Source: Paenibacillus algorifonticola
GTDB taxonomy: Bacteria > Bacillota > Bacilli > Paenibacillales > Paenibacillaceae
Reading direction: 5' to 3'
Assembly: GCF_000971975.1 (NCBI RefSeq)
Contig: NZ_KQ040781.1
Span: 87,470 to 151,469 of the forward strand
Length of the DNA: 64,000 nt
Shown here: piece after piece, positions 56,101-63,589 of the stretch
How the letters are laid out: each line of letters begins with the position of its first letter
How positions within the stretch are numbered: the stretch's first letter is position 1
Position numbers and translations under genes: made by a program
Notes under the pieces: model-generated
What the model was told of the DNA's origin: nothing
Databases searched by the model: none
What the model saw: only the letters and a program-made list of their open reading frames with translations

Positions 56101-58760
56101 ATCTAGCCGAGCTGCGGAACGCTCTGAAGGAGAAGCTTCCGGGCTACATGATTCCTGCGATATTTATGGAGCTGGATAAGCTGCCCTTGAACGCTAACGG
56201 CAAGGTGGAACGCAGCGCTCTGCCTGCTCCGAATGCCCTAGAATCAGCTGCGAAAAACGATTATGAAGCGCCGCGGGACGAATTGGAAGCGAGAATGGCT
56301 GCTGTCTGGTCCGAGGTTTTGAACATCGAGAAAATAGGGATTAACGATGATTTCTTTAGCCTGGGAGGAGACTCATTTAAGGCTGTCCAGGTCGTTCGAG
56401 GAATCGATCATGCGCTGAGCATTATCGACCTTTTTAAATATCCGACGATCGGGGAACTGTCCGCTATCGTCTCTGAGGGCAGTACGGACAGCGGGGACGT
56501 CCTCCACCGTCTATCGAGGGAAAAGAAGGCCTCCGAGGAGATTGCCATCGTTTGTGTTCCCTTTGCTGGCGGGAGCGCTATTTCCTATCAGCCGCTGGCG
56601 GATGCGCTGCCGGATCATTATGCACTGTATGCCGTTCAAATACCCGGGCATGACTTCAGCAAAAAAGATGAAGCCCTTGAGCCTTTGGAAGAAGTAGCAA
56701 GGCGCTGTGTACGGGAAATAAAGGACAAAGTTGATGCCCCATCCATCGTTGTCTACGGGCATTGTCTTGGAGGCGCTCTAGCTATTGAAATAGCGAGACT
56801 GCTGGAGCAAGAGGCTATGAATATGGCTGGTGTTGTTATGGGAGGAAATTTTCCTGTGTCGCAGCTGCCGGGCAAGCTGTTCAAGCTGTGGAACAAGCTA
56901 TTGCCAAGGGATCGCCGCATTTCAAATCGTGCCTATATGGATATGCTCCGATCATTGGGCGGCTTCAGCGAAACGCTGTCAGGAGAGGAGCGGGATTTTA
57001 TTATCCGCAGTCTCAGGCATGACCGCCGTGAAAGCGAGCGGTATTACTCTGATCGGTATGCCGATGCTAATCATGCAAAATTAAAGGCGCCGCTTCTTTG
57101 CATTGTCGGCGAACGGGACAGGACGACCGAGTTTTATGAGGAGCAGTATAAGGACTGGGAGTTTTTCAGCAGCCGTGTGGATATAGATCTGATTCCAAAT
57201 GCGGGCCATTATTTCTTTAAGCATCAGTCCCATGCTGTAGCTGATTGCATAGAGAATGGCCTTGAAGCGTGGCAGCAGCAGAAGGAGAACGAGGAAAAAC
57301 AGGGGGAAGAGGAGAATCTGAAGCAAAATAACTGGGAAACGGCAGCATCGCCGGAAGTGCTTCCGAATTTGCGAACGCTTTTCATCTTCGTTTTTGGGCA
57401 GTTTATTTCGATGATGGGCTCCAGCTTAACGGGTTTTGCGATGGGCCTATGGGTGTACAGCCATTCAGGCGCCATTATGGATTTTGCCGCAACGCTTGTG
57501 TTTCACCGTCTGCCGGGCATCCTAATGCTTCCATTTGCAGGTGTTCTGGCGGATAAAAAGGATCGCAGGCATATTCTGATTTGGAGCAATATATGCTCTG
57601 CGCTGGTCACGATTATGATTGCCCTGTTCTTCTACAGCAACTCGCTTTCGACGTGGCATATTTATGTCGCGGTGGCGGCCTTATCCATTGCAAATGCCTT
57701 TCAGCGCCCGGCCTATTTGGCGGCAGTTGCCCAAATTGCGCCCAAGCGATATCTGGGACAAGCGAATGGAATTGTGCAGCTGGCTACCTCTTCGAGCGAA
57801 GTGCTCGCGCCGCTTCTGGGGGGCGTCCTGGTGATGACTTTTGAGCTGCCGGGCATTCTTATCATCGACTTCCTATCCTTCGTTTTTGCTATATCAACTT
57901 TGCTCTTTATAAGATTTCCGAATTCCCTATTCCGCAAAATTGAAGAGCCTTTTTGGGCTCAAATGGCCGGAGGCTGGAATTTCATCAGGAAGCGCAAAAG
58001 CTTCGTGGCGTTGATTTTGTTTTTTATGGTTTCCAATTTGATGCTGGGCATGGCTAACGTTCTCATCACTCCTCTCGTTCTAACCTTTGGATCTACCGTT
58101 GTGCTCGGAATGGTGACCTCGGCCATCGGCATAGGGGGACTGGCAGGCGGAGTGGCTATGGGGTTATGGGGCGGTACCCGCAGAAGAGCGGAGGGCATGA
58201 TTGGTTTTAGCTTGCTTATCGGTCTTTCCTACATCGTTATGGGGCTTACGCCAATAACGGGTCTGGTCATGGCAGGGGTATTCGCTTACGGTGTCTCCCT
58301 GTCGATGACAAACGCCCACTGGCAGACTCTGATCCAATCCAAGGTGCGGGCCGAGCTGCTGGCAAGGGTATTTTCGATCAATCAGCTATTCGCTTTGCCT
58401 ACTATTCCGCTGGGCTACTATATTGGCGGTCTACTGTCGGACAAAATTTTCAAACCGCTGTTTGTCGATCATCCGGAGCTTGTTAAGAGCCTGGGCTGGC
58501 TCGTAGGTACGGGGCCGACACGGGGAATTGGCCTGCTGTTTATTTTGATCGGCTTGTTTATGGCGGCATGGAGCTTCCTTGGTCTTCGATATAATCCGCT
58601 CCGATATATGGATGATATTTTACCCGATGCGATCCCGGGGCCGCTGTTTATTAGGGATAAGGATCGCATACAGCAGGAGGAAGATCGGGAACTGGAGCGG
58701 ATAAATAAACAGCTTGCGAGTAAGAACGTTTTTAGCAGGGGGAAGAGCTATGATATTTAA
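53187..58760 (+). CDS. NRPS (C-A-PCP-TE) fused to an MFS exporter
   Basis: 1857 aa. A docking-like helix (LSDKQKALLALRMKK, about 16-30) precedes the condensation domain (about 45-480; HHIVSDMWS, catalytic His187). The adenylation domain (about 505-1010) has IYTSGSTGKPKG, YRTGDI and Lys1006; the ten-residue code read by alignment with GrsA is D-L-I-K-I-A-H-V-S-K (from Asp710), nearest to aspartate codes. The carrier Ser1063 is in LGGDSFKA. The thioesterase (about 1110-1350) is of type II style with GHCLGG, so Cys1193 replaces Ser; Asp (GERDRT) and His (AGHYFF) are kept. A charged linker leads to 10-12 membrane segments (about 1392-1810) of an MFS drug-efflux-type domain with GVLADKKDRRHIL. Both halves are in one uninterrupted frame. 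Product unknown; a short acyl-amino acid is inferred. Confidence 0.9.
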   Translation: MSKGSDNNAVAEKWSGLSDKQKALLALRMKKQGTEQPAQSLKITRLERTGEDRFMASYAQKRFWFLDQWHTNKAAYNTHLVSKLMGRVDLNALKQTFDAIVNRHEILQMVYRSREHEVECCRHSNPVITIGEKSVKALTRKQLEGKIEDFVHEEVHNPFDLANDLPIRVTLLSASKREHYLIIVVHHIVSDMWSLRVMNKEIEWFYNAFARGLQPELPELPVQYMDYAVWQRNLLEGKVTERQIQYWKEELAGAPPCLPLTTDFPRPDVQTYNGKVHKFIIPDGMADKIQTLSSEEAITPFVFSLTAFAILLNRYTQADDIVIGSPVAGRTHKEVENLMGLFINTLAIRVRLADNPRIRELLQTVKKTVMGAVANQELPFEKLVEELQIERDLSYSPVFQAMFNFQSIEKTALQLTGLEVTPFLRSNNTTKFDLNLAVKYIEGEMTCFLTYNTDLFLPETIQRMAGHYMEIISSMADSFSLKAHEIEMLTPLEKQTLLSEWSFSEYKNHPDVPYVHKLFEEQVQKSPDAIAVACQGRSYTYVELNQRANKLARYLSAKGVGPEKRVALFAERSLETVVGILGILKAGGAYVPIDPLFPVDRIRYILEDASIDIVVAEAHLAVSLGDAATAEWVYLDADWPAIAEQSSDNMAVPLQPSNLIYIIYTSGSTGKPKGVAVEHGNFLNYYFGVMQRLDVEPGLKYAIASTFAADLATINVWAALNTGGQLHILTYDQSVDSQQYAKYFREHGIDVIKMVPSHFKALQERANLRDIIPNKRLILAGEPSYWDMIDGIRAAKPETEIQIHYGPTETTVSMLTYTVTEKRPVQHTSVLPLGRPLPNVSIYVLDDKLQLAPMGVPGELFIGGPGVAREYLGRPDLTAEKFIPNRFDTENGGRLYRTGDIVRYLENGHIEFLSRVDEQVKIRGFRIELGEIHSALLEYHGIKDVFVTVHEDANGEKKIVAYYVQDGSQPVNLAELRNALKEKLPGYMIPAIFMELDKLPLNANGKVERSALPAPNALESAAKNDYEAPRDELEARMAAVWSEVLNIEKIGINDDFFSLGGDSFKAVQVVRGIDHALSIIDLFKYPTIGELSAIVSEGSTDSGDVLHRLSREKKASEEIAIVCVPFAGGSAISYQPLADALPDHYALYAVQIPGHDFSKKDEALEPLEEVARRCVREIKDKVDAPSIVVYGHCLGGALAIEIARLLEQEAMNMAGVVMGGNFPVSQLPGKLFKLWNKLLPRDRRISNRAYMDMLRSLGGFSETLSGEERDFIIRSLRHDRRESERYYSDRYADANHAKLKAPLLCIVGERDRTTEFYEEQYKDWEFFSSRVDIDLIPNAGHYFFKHQSHAVADCIENGLEAWQQQKENEEKQGEEENLKQNNWETAASPEVLPNLRTLFIFVFGQFISMMGSSLTGFAMGLWVYSHSGAIMDFAATLVFHRLPGILMLPFAGVLADKKDRRHILIWSNICSALVTIMIALFFYSNSLSTWHIYVAVAALSIANAFQRPAYLAAVAQIAPKRYLGQANGIVQLATSSSEVLAPLLGGVLVMTFELPGILIIDFLSFVFAISTLLFIRFPNSLFRKIEEPFWAQMAGGWNFIRKRKSFVALILFFMVSNLMLGMANVLITPLVLTFGSTVVLGMVTSAIGIGGLAGGVAMGLWGGTRRRAEGMIGFSLLIGLSYIVMGLTPITGLVMAGVFAYGVSLSMTNAHWQTLIQSKVRAELLARVFSINQLFALPTIPLGYYIGGLLSDKIFKPLFVDHPELVKSLGWLVGTGPTRGIGLLFILIGLFMAAWSFLGLRYNPLRYMDDILPDAIPGPLFIRDKDRIQQEEDRELERINKQLASKNVFSRGKSYDI

Positions 58761-59616
58761 TGTAATGACCGTATTGAACAGTGATTATTTTGACTTTGGA
58801 AAGCTATTTGTCAATTCCTTTTATGACAATGTGGATTTAAGCCGTATCCATAAGCTGTATGTTTATGATACCGGACTTTCCGAGGACGATAAAAAATATT
58901 TGTCTGTTTTTCCGCAGATGGAAATTGTATCAACCGAACTGAATACGAAGCATGTGCTGCTTCACGATGAGGACTGGCGCAAAAATGTATACTCCAAAAC
59001 GGCTTTCCTGCTGCAGGTCATTGAAAAGGATTCACTGCCTACCGTCATGATCGATTCAGATTGCCTGTTCCTTTCCGATTTCACCCGCTTGATACCGGAA
59101 AACGATGATTTCGTCGCCTGCCGCCGTGAAGAGCAGGAAGCCTTTTGTGAATATATCGCGTCCTTCTTTGTGATCAATTCCATCGAAAAAGCCCCTTCTT
59201 TTATACGGGAATGGAGAGAGGAAATGTATTACGGGACGGAAAATCATAAGGAAAGCCCGGCATTATCGCGCTTGATCAATAAGGGCGGCTATCAGGTCTA
59301 TGCGATCAAGGAAGATCTGGTATCCTACACGGGTACTGAATTGACGGCGGATGTAACCATCGCTCATATGAAGTCGACCAGAGGACTGCGGACGGTAGAG
59401 CAGAGAGTTAACCAGCCCCATTTGAAAGCGTATAAGGAGAAGTATTTGACGGAAATTCCTATAGCTGCTGTTGGGGAAGCGTTTGAAGCGATGTTCCGGG
59501 AAACGGCCTCGGAAGCTGCAACGGAGCAAGGTATCGGGAAGGAGCGCTCCTCCGTTTTGGACAACATTTCGCCAGAGAAAAGAGCTCTGCTTCTAAAAAG
59601 GCTGAAGAAGGGCTGA
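58750..59616 (+). CDS. GT-A glycosyltransferase with docking-like tail
   Basis: 288 aa. The GT-A type metal site is DSD at 102-104 in VMIDSDCLFL, in the style of family 8-like enzymes. A fold of about 250 residues is followed by a short linker and ISPEKRALLLKRLKKG at the very end, resembling the NRPS N-terminal helix. The frame is open from 58714, but ATG 58750 follows AGGGGGAAGAG and overlaps the NRPS stop by 11 bases, so translation is coupled. Donor and acceptor are unknown; it may use the sugar nucleotide made by the next two genes. Confidence 0.8.
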   Translation: MIFNVMTVLNSDYFDFGKLFVNSFYDNVDLSRIHKLYVYDTGLSEDDKKYLSVFPQMEIVSTELNTKHVLLHDEDWRKNVYSKTAFLLQVIEKDSLPTVMIDSDCLFLSDFTRLIPENDDFVACRREEQEAFCEYIASFFVINSIEKAPSFIREWREEMYYGTENHKESPALSRLINKGGYQVYAIKEDLVSYTGTELTADVTIAHMKSTRGLRTVEQRVNQPHLKAYKEKYLTEIPIAAVGEAFEAMFRETASEAATEQGIGKERSSVLDNISPEKRALLLKRLKKG

Positions 59617-59668
59617 TTGCCTATATGTACGACATACGTTGCCTTCACAAAAAGAGGGAGTGTACGAA

Positions 59669-60853
59669 ATGGACCATTTGGAAGAACGGTTAAAGCTTAA
59701 ATATCCTCAATTACAACATACGGTAAAAACGATTAAATCGCCTCTTCGTTTTTGTCCCTTCGGGGCTCATGTCGATCATCAAGCCGGGCTGGTAGCCGGA
59801 ATGACGCTGGATATTTCTGTCGATATGGTTTATGTTCAGAATGAAGAGGAGTATATAAGGGTGCAAAGCTTGGATTTCCCCGACGAGGAATATTTTCATC
59901 TGGAACAGGTTCCGGCTATGGTGCCGGGATTTTGGGGCAATTATCTTAGGGGTGCCGTTCTGGCCTTAAGAAAGCAAAATATATTAAAGCACGGCATTTA
60001 TGCATTAGTTAGAGGCAAGCATCCTATTGGCGGCTTGAGCTCTTCAGCAGCGGTAACTACCGCCTATCTTCTGGCACTTTGCGACGTTAACGGGATCAAA
60101 ATCCCACCGCTTGAGCTAATCAACTACAGCCACTGGGTAGAGAACCATTTTATCGGTTTGAATAATGGCATACTGGATCAGTCGATCAATATTTTAAGCC
60201 GTGAAGGCTATTTGACCGTGATGGATACCAAAACCAAAAGCTATGAGTTGATCGAAAGGCCGCAAGCGATGCCGGAATTTGAAGTCGTTATTGTTTATTC
60301 CGGTGTGAGCAAGGCATTGATCGGGACCGATTATAACAATCGTGTAGATGAATGCAAAGTGGCCGCATGGCTTCTGCACGAGATGGCCGGCTTGCCTATG
60401 AAAAACCTGAAAGGGACCCAGCTCCGAGATATTGAGCATGAGGTTTACCAGGAGTATAAGTCAGGCTTGCAAGGCAGATTTCTGAAGAGGGCGGAGCATT
60501 TTTTCACCGAGAATGAACGTGTGAAGCAAGGCGCCGAGGCGTGGAAACAGGGGGACCTGCAAAAATTCGGCAGCCTGATGCTTGAATCGGGGGAAAGCTC
60601 CATTCATAATTATGATTGTGGCTGTCCAGAGCTCATCAGCATTTTCCATATCCTTAAGAATACACAAGGCGTTTATGGAGCCAGGTTCAGCGGAGCGGGC
60701 TACAGAGGCTGCTGTATTGGTCTGGTGGACCCGGCGTATAAGGAGCAGATCAAAGCCGCCATTGATGCACAATATCCAAAGCAGCATCCAGCGTATAAGG
60801 ATTTGTATCAGGTGTGCTTCAGCAAAACCGATGATGGCGCGCGAATTATATAA
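59669..60853 (+). CDS. GHMP sugar-1-kinase, galacturonokinase-like
   Basis: 394 aa of the galactokinase branch of GHMP kinases. Motif 1 is RFCPFGAHVDHQAG (27-40) instead of GxxxxIGEHTDY; this variant with GAHxDHQ resembles plant galacturonokinases as I recall them. Motif 2, HPIGGLSSSAAV, binds ATP phosphates and motif 3 is GARFSGAGYRGC. The reaction is C1 phosphorylation of a sugar, perhaps galacturonate. TTG 59639 is in frame; ATG 59669 follows GAGGGAG and is chosen. The adjacent nucleotidyltransferase would convert the sugar-1-phosphate to an activated donor for the two glycosyltransferases. Confidence 0.8.
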   Translation: MDHLEERLKLKYPQLQHTVKTIKSPLRFCPFGAHVDHQAGLVAGMTLDISVDMVYVQNEEEYIRVQSLDFPDEEYFHLEQVPAMVPGFWGNYLRGAVLALRKQNILKHGIYALVRGKHPIGGLSSSAAVTTAYLLALCDVNGIKIPPLELINYSHWVENHFIGLNNGILDQSINILSREGYLTVMDTKTKSYELIERPQAMPEFEVVIVYSGVSKALIGTDYNNRVDECKVAAWLLHEMAGLPMKNLKGTQLRDIEHEVYQEYKSGLQGRFLKRAEHFFTENERVKQGAEAWKQGDLQKFGSLMLESGESSIHNYDCGCPELISIFHILKNTQGVYGARFSGAGYRGCCIGLVDPAYKEQIKAAIDAQYPKQHPAYKDLYQVCFSKTDDGARII

Positions 60854-60880
60854 CTGGGGTTAGAAGCGAGGGAAATACGA

Positions 60881-61621
60881 ATGAAGGCTATCATTTTAGC
60901 GGCGGGATACGCAACCCGCCTTTATCCTTTGACAAAGGACTTTCCAAAGCCTCTTCTGGAGGTTGGGGGGAAAGCGATCATGGATCATATTATGGAGAAA
61001 ATCGCAAGGGTTAACTTGATTGACGAGATTTTTATGGTGACCAATGCCCGTTTTTATAGCCATTTTGTAGACTGGGCGAGCCAATCAGACTATTCCAAGC
61101 CGATTAAAGTCATCGATGATCAGACGACAAGCAATGAGAACCGCTTAGGGGCTATTGCCGACTTGCAGTTTGTGTTGGAACAGGAAAAGCTGGACGATGA
61201 TCTTCTGGTCATGGCTGGCGACAATCTTTTTGATTTTGAACTAACCGAAATGGTTCATTTCTATCAAAGGGTGAGTACGGATACGATCGCAGCCCATGAG
61301 ATTGATGATCTAAACTTTCTAAAGCGCACAGGTGTGCTGCAAATCGATGCTAATGGAAGAGTTATGGATTTTGAGGAAAAGCCAGCACAGCCCAAATCCC
61401 ATTTGGCATGTCCTCCCTTTTATATTTACAGGCAGTCAACACTCCCTTTGATCAAGCAGTATTTGGAGGAGGGCAACAACGCTGACGCACCAGGCAACTT
61501 TGTTCCGTGGCTGATTCGGCATAAAGAGGTTCATGCCTACAAGTTTGAAGGGAAGCGCTTTGATATTGGGACATTGGAGAGCTATCACGAGGCAAGGGAG
61601 CTATTCGCAAAGCGGTATTAG
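60881..61621 (+). CDS. Sugar-1-phosphate nucleotidylyltransferase
   Basis: 246 aa; N-terminal LAAGYATRLYPLTKDFPKPL is the nucleotide-binding loop, with Tyr-Ala replacing the usual Gly-Xaa before TR. MAGDNLFDFEL holds the metal-binding Asp, and FEEKP and FDIGTLESYHEA are as in RmlA-like enzymes. Shorter than RmlA (about 290 aa) and without a left-handed beta-helix tail. GAAGCGAGGG precedes the ATG. Last gene of the operon. No terminator is evident directly after it. Confidence 0.88.
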   Translation: MKAIILAAGYATRLYPLTKDFPKPLLEVGGKAIMDHIMEKIARVNLIDEIFMVTNARFYSHFVDWASQSDYSKPIKVIDDQTTSNENRLGAIADLQFVLEQEKLDDDLLVMAGDNLFDFELTEMVHFYQRVSTDTIAAHEIDDLNFLKRTGVLQIDANGRVMDFEEKPAQPKSHLACPPFYIYRQSTLPLIKQYLEEGNNADAPGNFVPWLIRHKEVHAYKFEGKRFDIGTLESYHEARELFAKRY

Positions 61622-61673
61622 TAGATAAATTGGCTTGGGTCTATACAAAACGGAGTCGCCCTGTCACTTCTTA

Positions 61674-61862
61674 TTTGGAGGACTGAGGTTCCGCTATTTT
61701 GGCTTTTGATCCGATTTCAGGCCGTGAGCGGACAGGAGATCCGTTATGACCATCATCCTCCCGTCAAAATGGCCATTGGCGGCACATTAGGGGCTCCTGA
61801 GTCCGCAGACTGTGCCTTAACCCGTGATTCACTTGAAATAGCGGCTACTGTGTCCGCCAAGT
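61674..61862. repeat. Three related GCGG...CCGC intergenic repeat units
   Basis: GGAGGACTGAGGTTCCGCTA (61677-61696), GGGGCTCCTGAGTCCGC (61790-61806) and AGCGGCTACTGTGTCCGC (61840-61857) are variants of one partly palindromic unit, near NGCGGNNCTGAGNTCCGCNA. The 61622-61889 stretch holds a 78-codon open frame made of these units and I do not consider it a gene. The units look like a repetitive extragenic element. Confidence 0.5.
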
Positions 61863-61889
61863 CTATCTTTGTGGGGGTAGAAACATTAA

Positions 61890-61934
61890 AATCCCCAGCT
61901 CCTCCAATCCGTGAAAAAGGAGGAGCTGGGGATT
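61890..61934 (-). terminator. Rho-independent terminator for the minus-strand ene-reductase
   Basis: AATCCCCAGCTCCTCC (61890-61905) and GGAGGAGCTGGGGATT (61919-61934) form a perfect 16-bp stem. Read on the minus strand it is followed by TTTTAATG, 25 bases after the gene's stop. Confidence 0.85.
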
Positions 61935-61958
61935 CATTATGATGTGTGTAATAGGTTC

Positions 61959-63062
61959 TTAATGCAGTGTTTGCAAAGCACCCGGCGTAAACGGAATCAA
62001 TTCATCTTGTCGTCCGTCGCGGACTTTATCTGCCCAGGCAGGATCGACGAGCAGGGCACGGCCGACAGCTACGAGATCGAATTCGCCTTCATCGAGGCGT
62101 GAGGCCAGATCATCCACATTGGCGTTTTCTGCGCCTTTGCCTTCGGTGAAGAGGCTCATAAAGTCGCCGTCCAATCCTACAGAGCCAACGGTAATCGTTG
62201 GTTTGCCGGTAAGCTTTTTCGTCCAGCCTGCAAAGTTGAGCTCCGAGCCTTCGAATTCCGGCTCCCAGAAGCGGCGGGTCGAGCAGTGGAAAATATCTAC
62301 GCCAGCTTCTACGAGCGGAGCAAGAAACTGTCCCAGCTCCTCAGGCGTTTTCGCAAGCTTAGCTGTGTACTCGGACGATTTCCACTGCGAGAGGCGAATA
62401 ATAATCGGGAAATCAGGTCCTACAGCTTGGCGGCAAGCTTCAATGATCTCGACCGCAAAACGCGTTCTGGACAGCATATCGCCGCCATAACGATCCGTCC
62501 GTTTATTCGTTTTCTCCCAGAAAAATTGGTCGATCAAATAGCCGTGTGCGCCATGGAGCTCAATACCGTCAAAGCCAATCCGTTTCGCATCAGCAGCTGC
62601 TTGTGCATAAGCTGCAACGAGATCGCGAATTTCGGCTTCGGTCAAAGGCTCATTAACGACCTCGCCCTCTGCAGTAACACCTGAAGGGCCAATCGGCAGT
62701 GCTTCCGGATTCGGATGGGAGCCGACCTTGCGCGTCGTGCCCACATGCCAAATCTGCGGAACGATTTTGCCGCCAGCCTGATGAACGGCTTCAACAACCT
62801 TCGCCCAGCCATTTAATGCAGCTTCGCCATGAAAGTTAGGGATGTTCGGATTATCGGTGGCAGCCGGATGGTTAATCAGCGTGCCCTCTGTAACAATTAA
62901 GCCAACGCCATTTTCGGCGCGGCGTCTATAGTAGGCGACTACATCTTCACCGGGAACGCCATTTGGAGAAAAACCGCGGGTCATTGGTGCCATTACGACA
63001 CGGTTAGGCAGGGAAAGTGGACCTGCTGAGAACGGCTTGAACAACGATTGAATTGAGCTCAT
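61959..63062 (-). CDS. Old Yellow Enzyme-family NADH:flavin oxidoreductase
   Basis: 367-aa FMN ene-reductase, only distantly like the one at 25519: the start is VMAPMTRGFSPNG and the active-site pair is HGAH (His/His in IELHGAHGYLIDQF) in place of HGAN. RYGGDMLSRTRFA and VGRALLVDPAWADKV complete the FMN barrel. AGGAGG precedes the ATG at 63062. It is the second gene of an operon with the ArsR regulator and has its own operator copy in the 86-base gap between them. Confidence 0.93.
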   Translation of the reverse strand: MSSIQSLFKPFSAGPLSLPNRVVMAPMTRGFSPNGVPGEDVVAYYRRRAENGVGLIVTEGTLINHPAATDNPNIPNFHGEAALNGWAKVVEAVHQAGGKIVPQIWHVGTTRKVGSHPNPEALPIGPSGVTAEGEVVNEPLTEAEIRDLVAAYAQAAADAKRIGFDGIELHGAHGYLIDQFFWEKTNKRTDRYGGDMLSRTRFAVEIIEACRQAVGPDFPIIIRLSQWKSSEYTAKLAKTPEELGQFLAPLVEAGVDIFHCSTRRFWEPEFEGSELNFAGWTKKLTGKPTITVGSVGLDGDFMSLFTEGKGAENANVDDLASRLDEGEFDLVAVGRALLVDPAWADKVRDGRQDELIPFTPGALQTLH

Positions 63063-63099
63063 GAATAAAATACCTCCTAATCGAATGGGGAATCTATAA

Positions 63100-63116
63100 T
63101 TCTATAAAAATAGATA
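63100..63116 (-). promoter_or_regulatory. Operator copy 2 (ArsR), before the ene-reductase
   Basis: TTCTATAAAAATAGATA (plus strand), with palindromic core TCTAT-AAAA-ATAGA, is the exact reverse complement of the sequence at 63472-63488. An identical 17-mer ahead of each gene of this pair strongly suggests binding sites for the ArsR protein. Confidence 0.75.
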
Positions 63117-63148
63117 TAAAAGCATGAAATGAACAGGCATAAGCAAGG

Positions 63149-63460
63149 TTATAGCTCATCCTGAATCATTTCTTTGAAAAGCCGAATGTTAGCTTCATTG
63201 CGTCTGTAATAGGTGTGCTGTCCGATCCGCTTCGACTCCAGCAAGCCTGCTTTATGCATTTTCACTAAATAGCCGGATATAACGGATTGCGCAAGGCCTG
63301 TTTTTTCAGCAAACGAACCGACACAGACGCCTCCAGCAAACTGACATGCATCTGTTAGATGACATTGAGGCCCAAAATACTCCTCAGGCGTTTTCAGCCA
63401 TTTTAAAATATGGTACCGTTTCTCGTTAGACACAGCTTTAAGTATCGACAAAGTATCCAT
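63149..63460 (-). CDS. ArsR-family regulator with three cysteines
   Basis: 103 aa. The winged helix has LAQSVISGYLVKMHKAGLLES as recognition helix region and a RRIGQHTYY-like wing (KRIGQHTYYRRN). Cys33, Cys39 and Cys46 lie together in the loop before the recognition helix, suggesting metal or thiol-redox sensing. There is no Shine-Dalgarno sequence before ATG 63460, and the -10 box ends seven bases upstream. Linked to an ene-reductase, it probably derepresses in response to electrophiles or quinones. Confidence 0.9.
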   Translation of the reverse strand: MDTLSILKAVSNEKRYHILKWLKTPEEYFGPQCHLTDACQFAGGVCVGSFAEKTGLAQSVISGYLVKMHKAGLLESKRIGQHTYYRRNEANIRLFKEMIQDEL

Positions 63461-63467
63461 GAGGATT

Positions 63468-63495
63468 AGTATATCTATTTTTATAGAAATGTCAA
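63468..63495 (-). promoter_or_regulatory. arsR promoter with operator copy 1 in the spacer
   Basis: On the minus strand TTGACA (63495-63490), 16 bases, TATACT (63473-63468). The 17-bp operator TATCTATTTTTATAGAA (plus strand 63472-63488) fills the spacer. A transcript from this promoter would start at or within a base or two of the ATG. Confidence 0.75.
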
Positions 63496-63524
63496 ATTGT
63501 TATTTGGCTAAAGCATTAAAAGGG

Positions 63525-63554
63525 TTGAAATGACAAAAGCATCGCGTGTAAAAT
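63525..63554 (+). promoter_or_regulatory. Possible promoter of the last gene
   Basis: TTGAAA (63525-63530), 18 bases, TAAAAT (63549-63554) on the plus strand, divergent from the arsR promoter. Confidence 0.4.
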
Positions 63555-63589
63555 AGTGGGAAATAATGGCAGGAGAGGATAGGTGCTGC

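Noticed and set aside
61706..61942. 78-codon plus-strand frame
   Set aside because: Composed of the repeat units and the terminator of the neighbouring gene, with no ribosome binding site.
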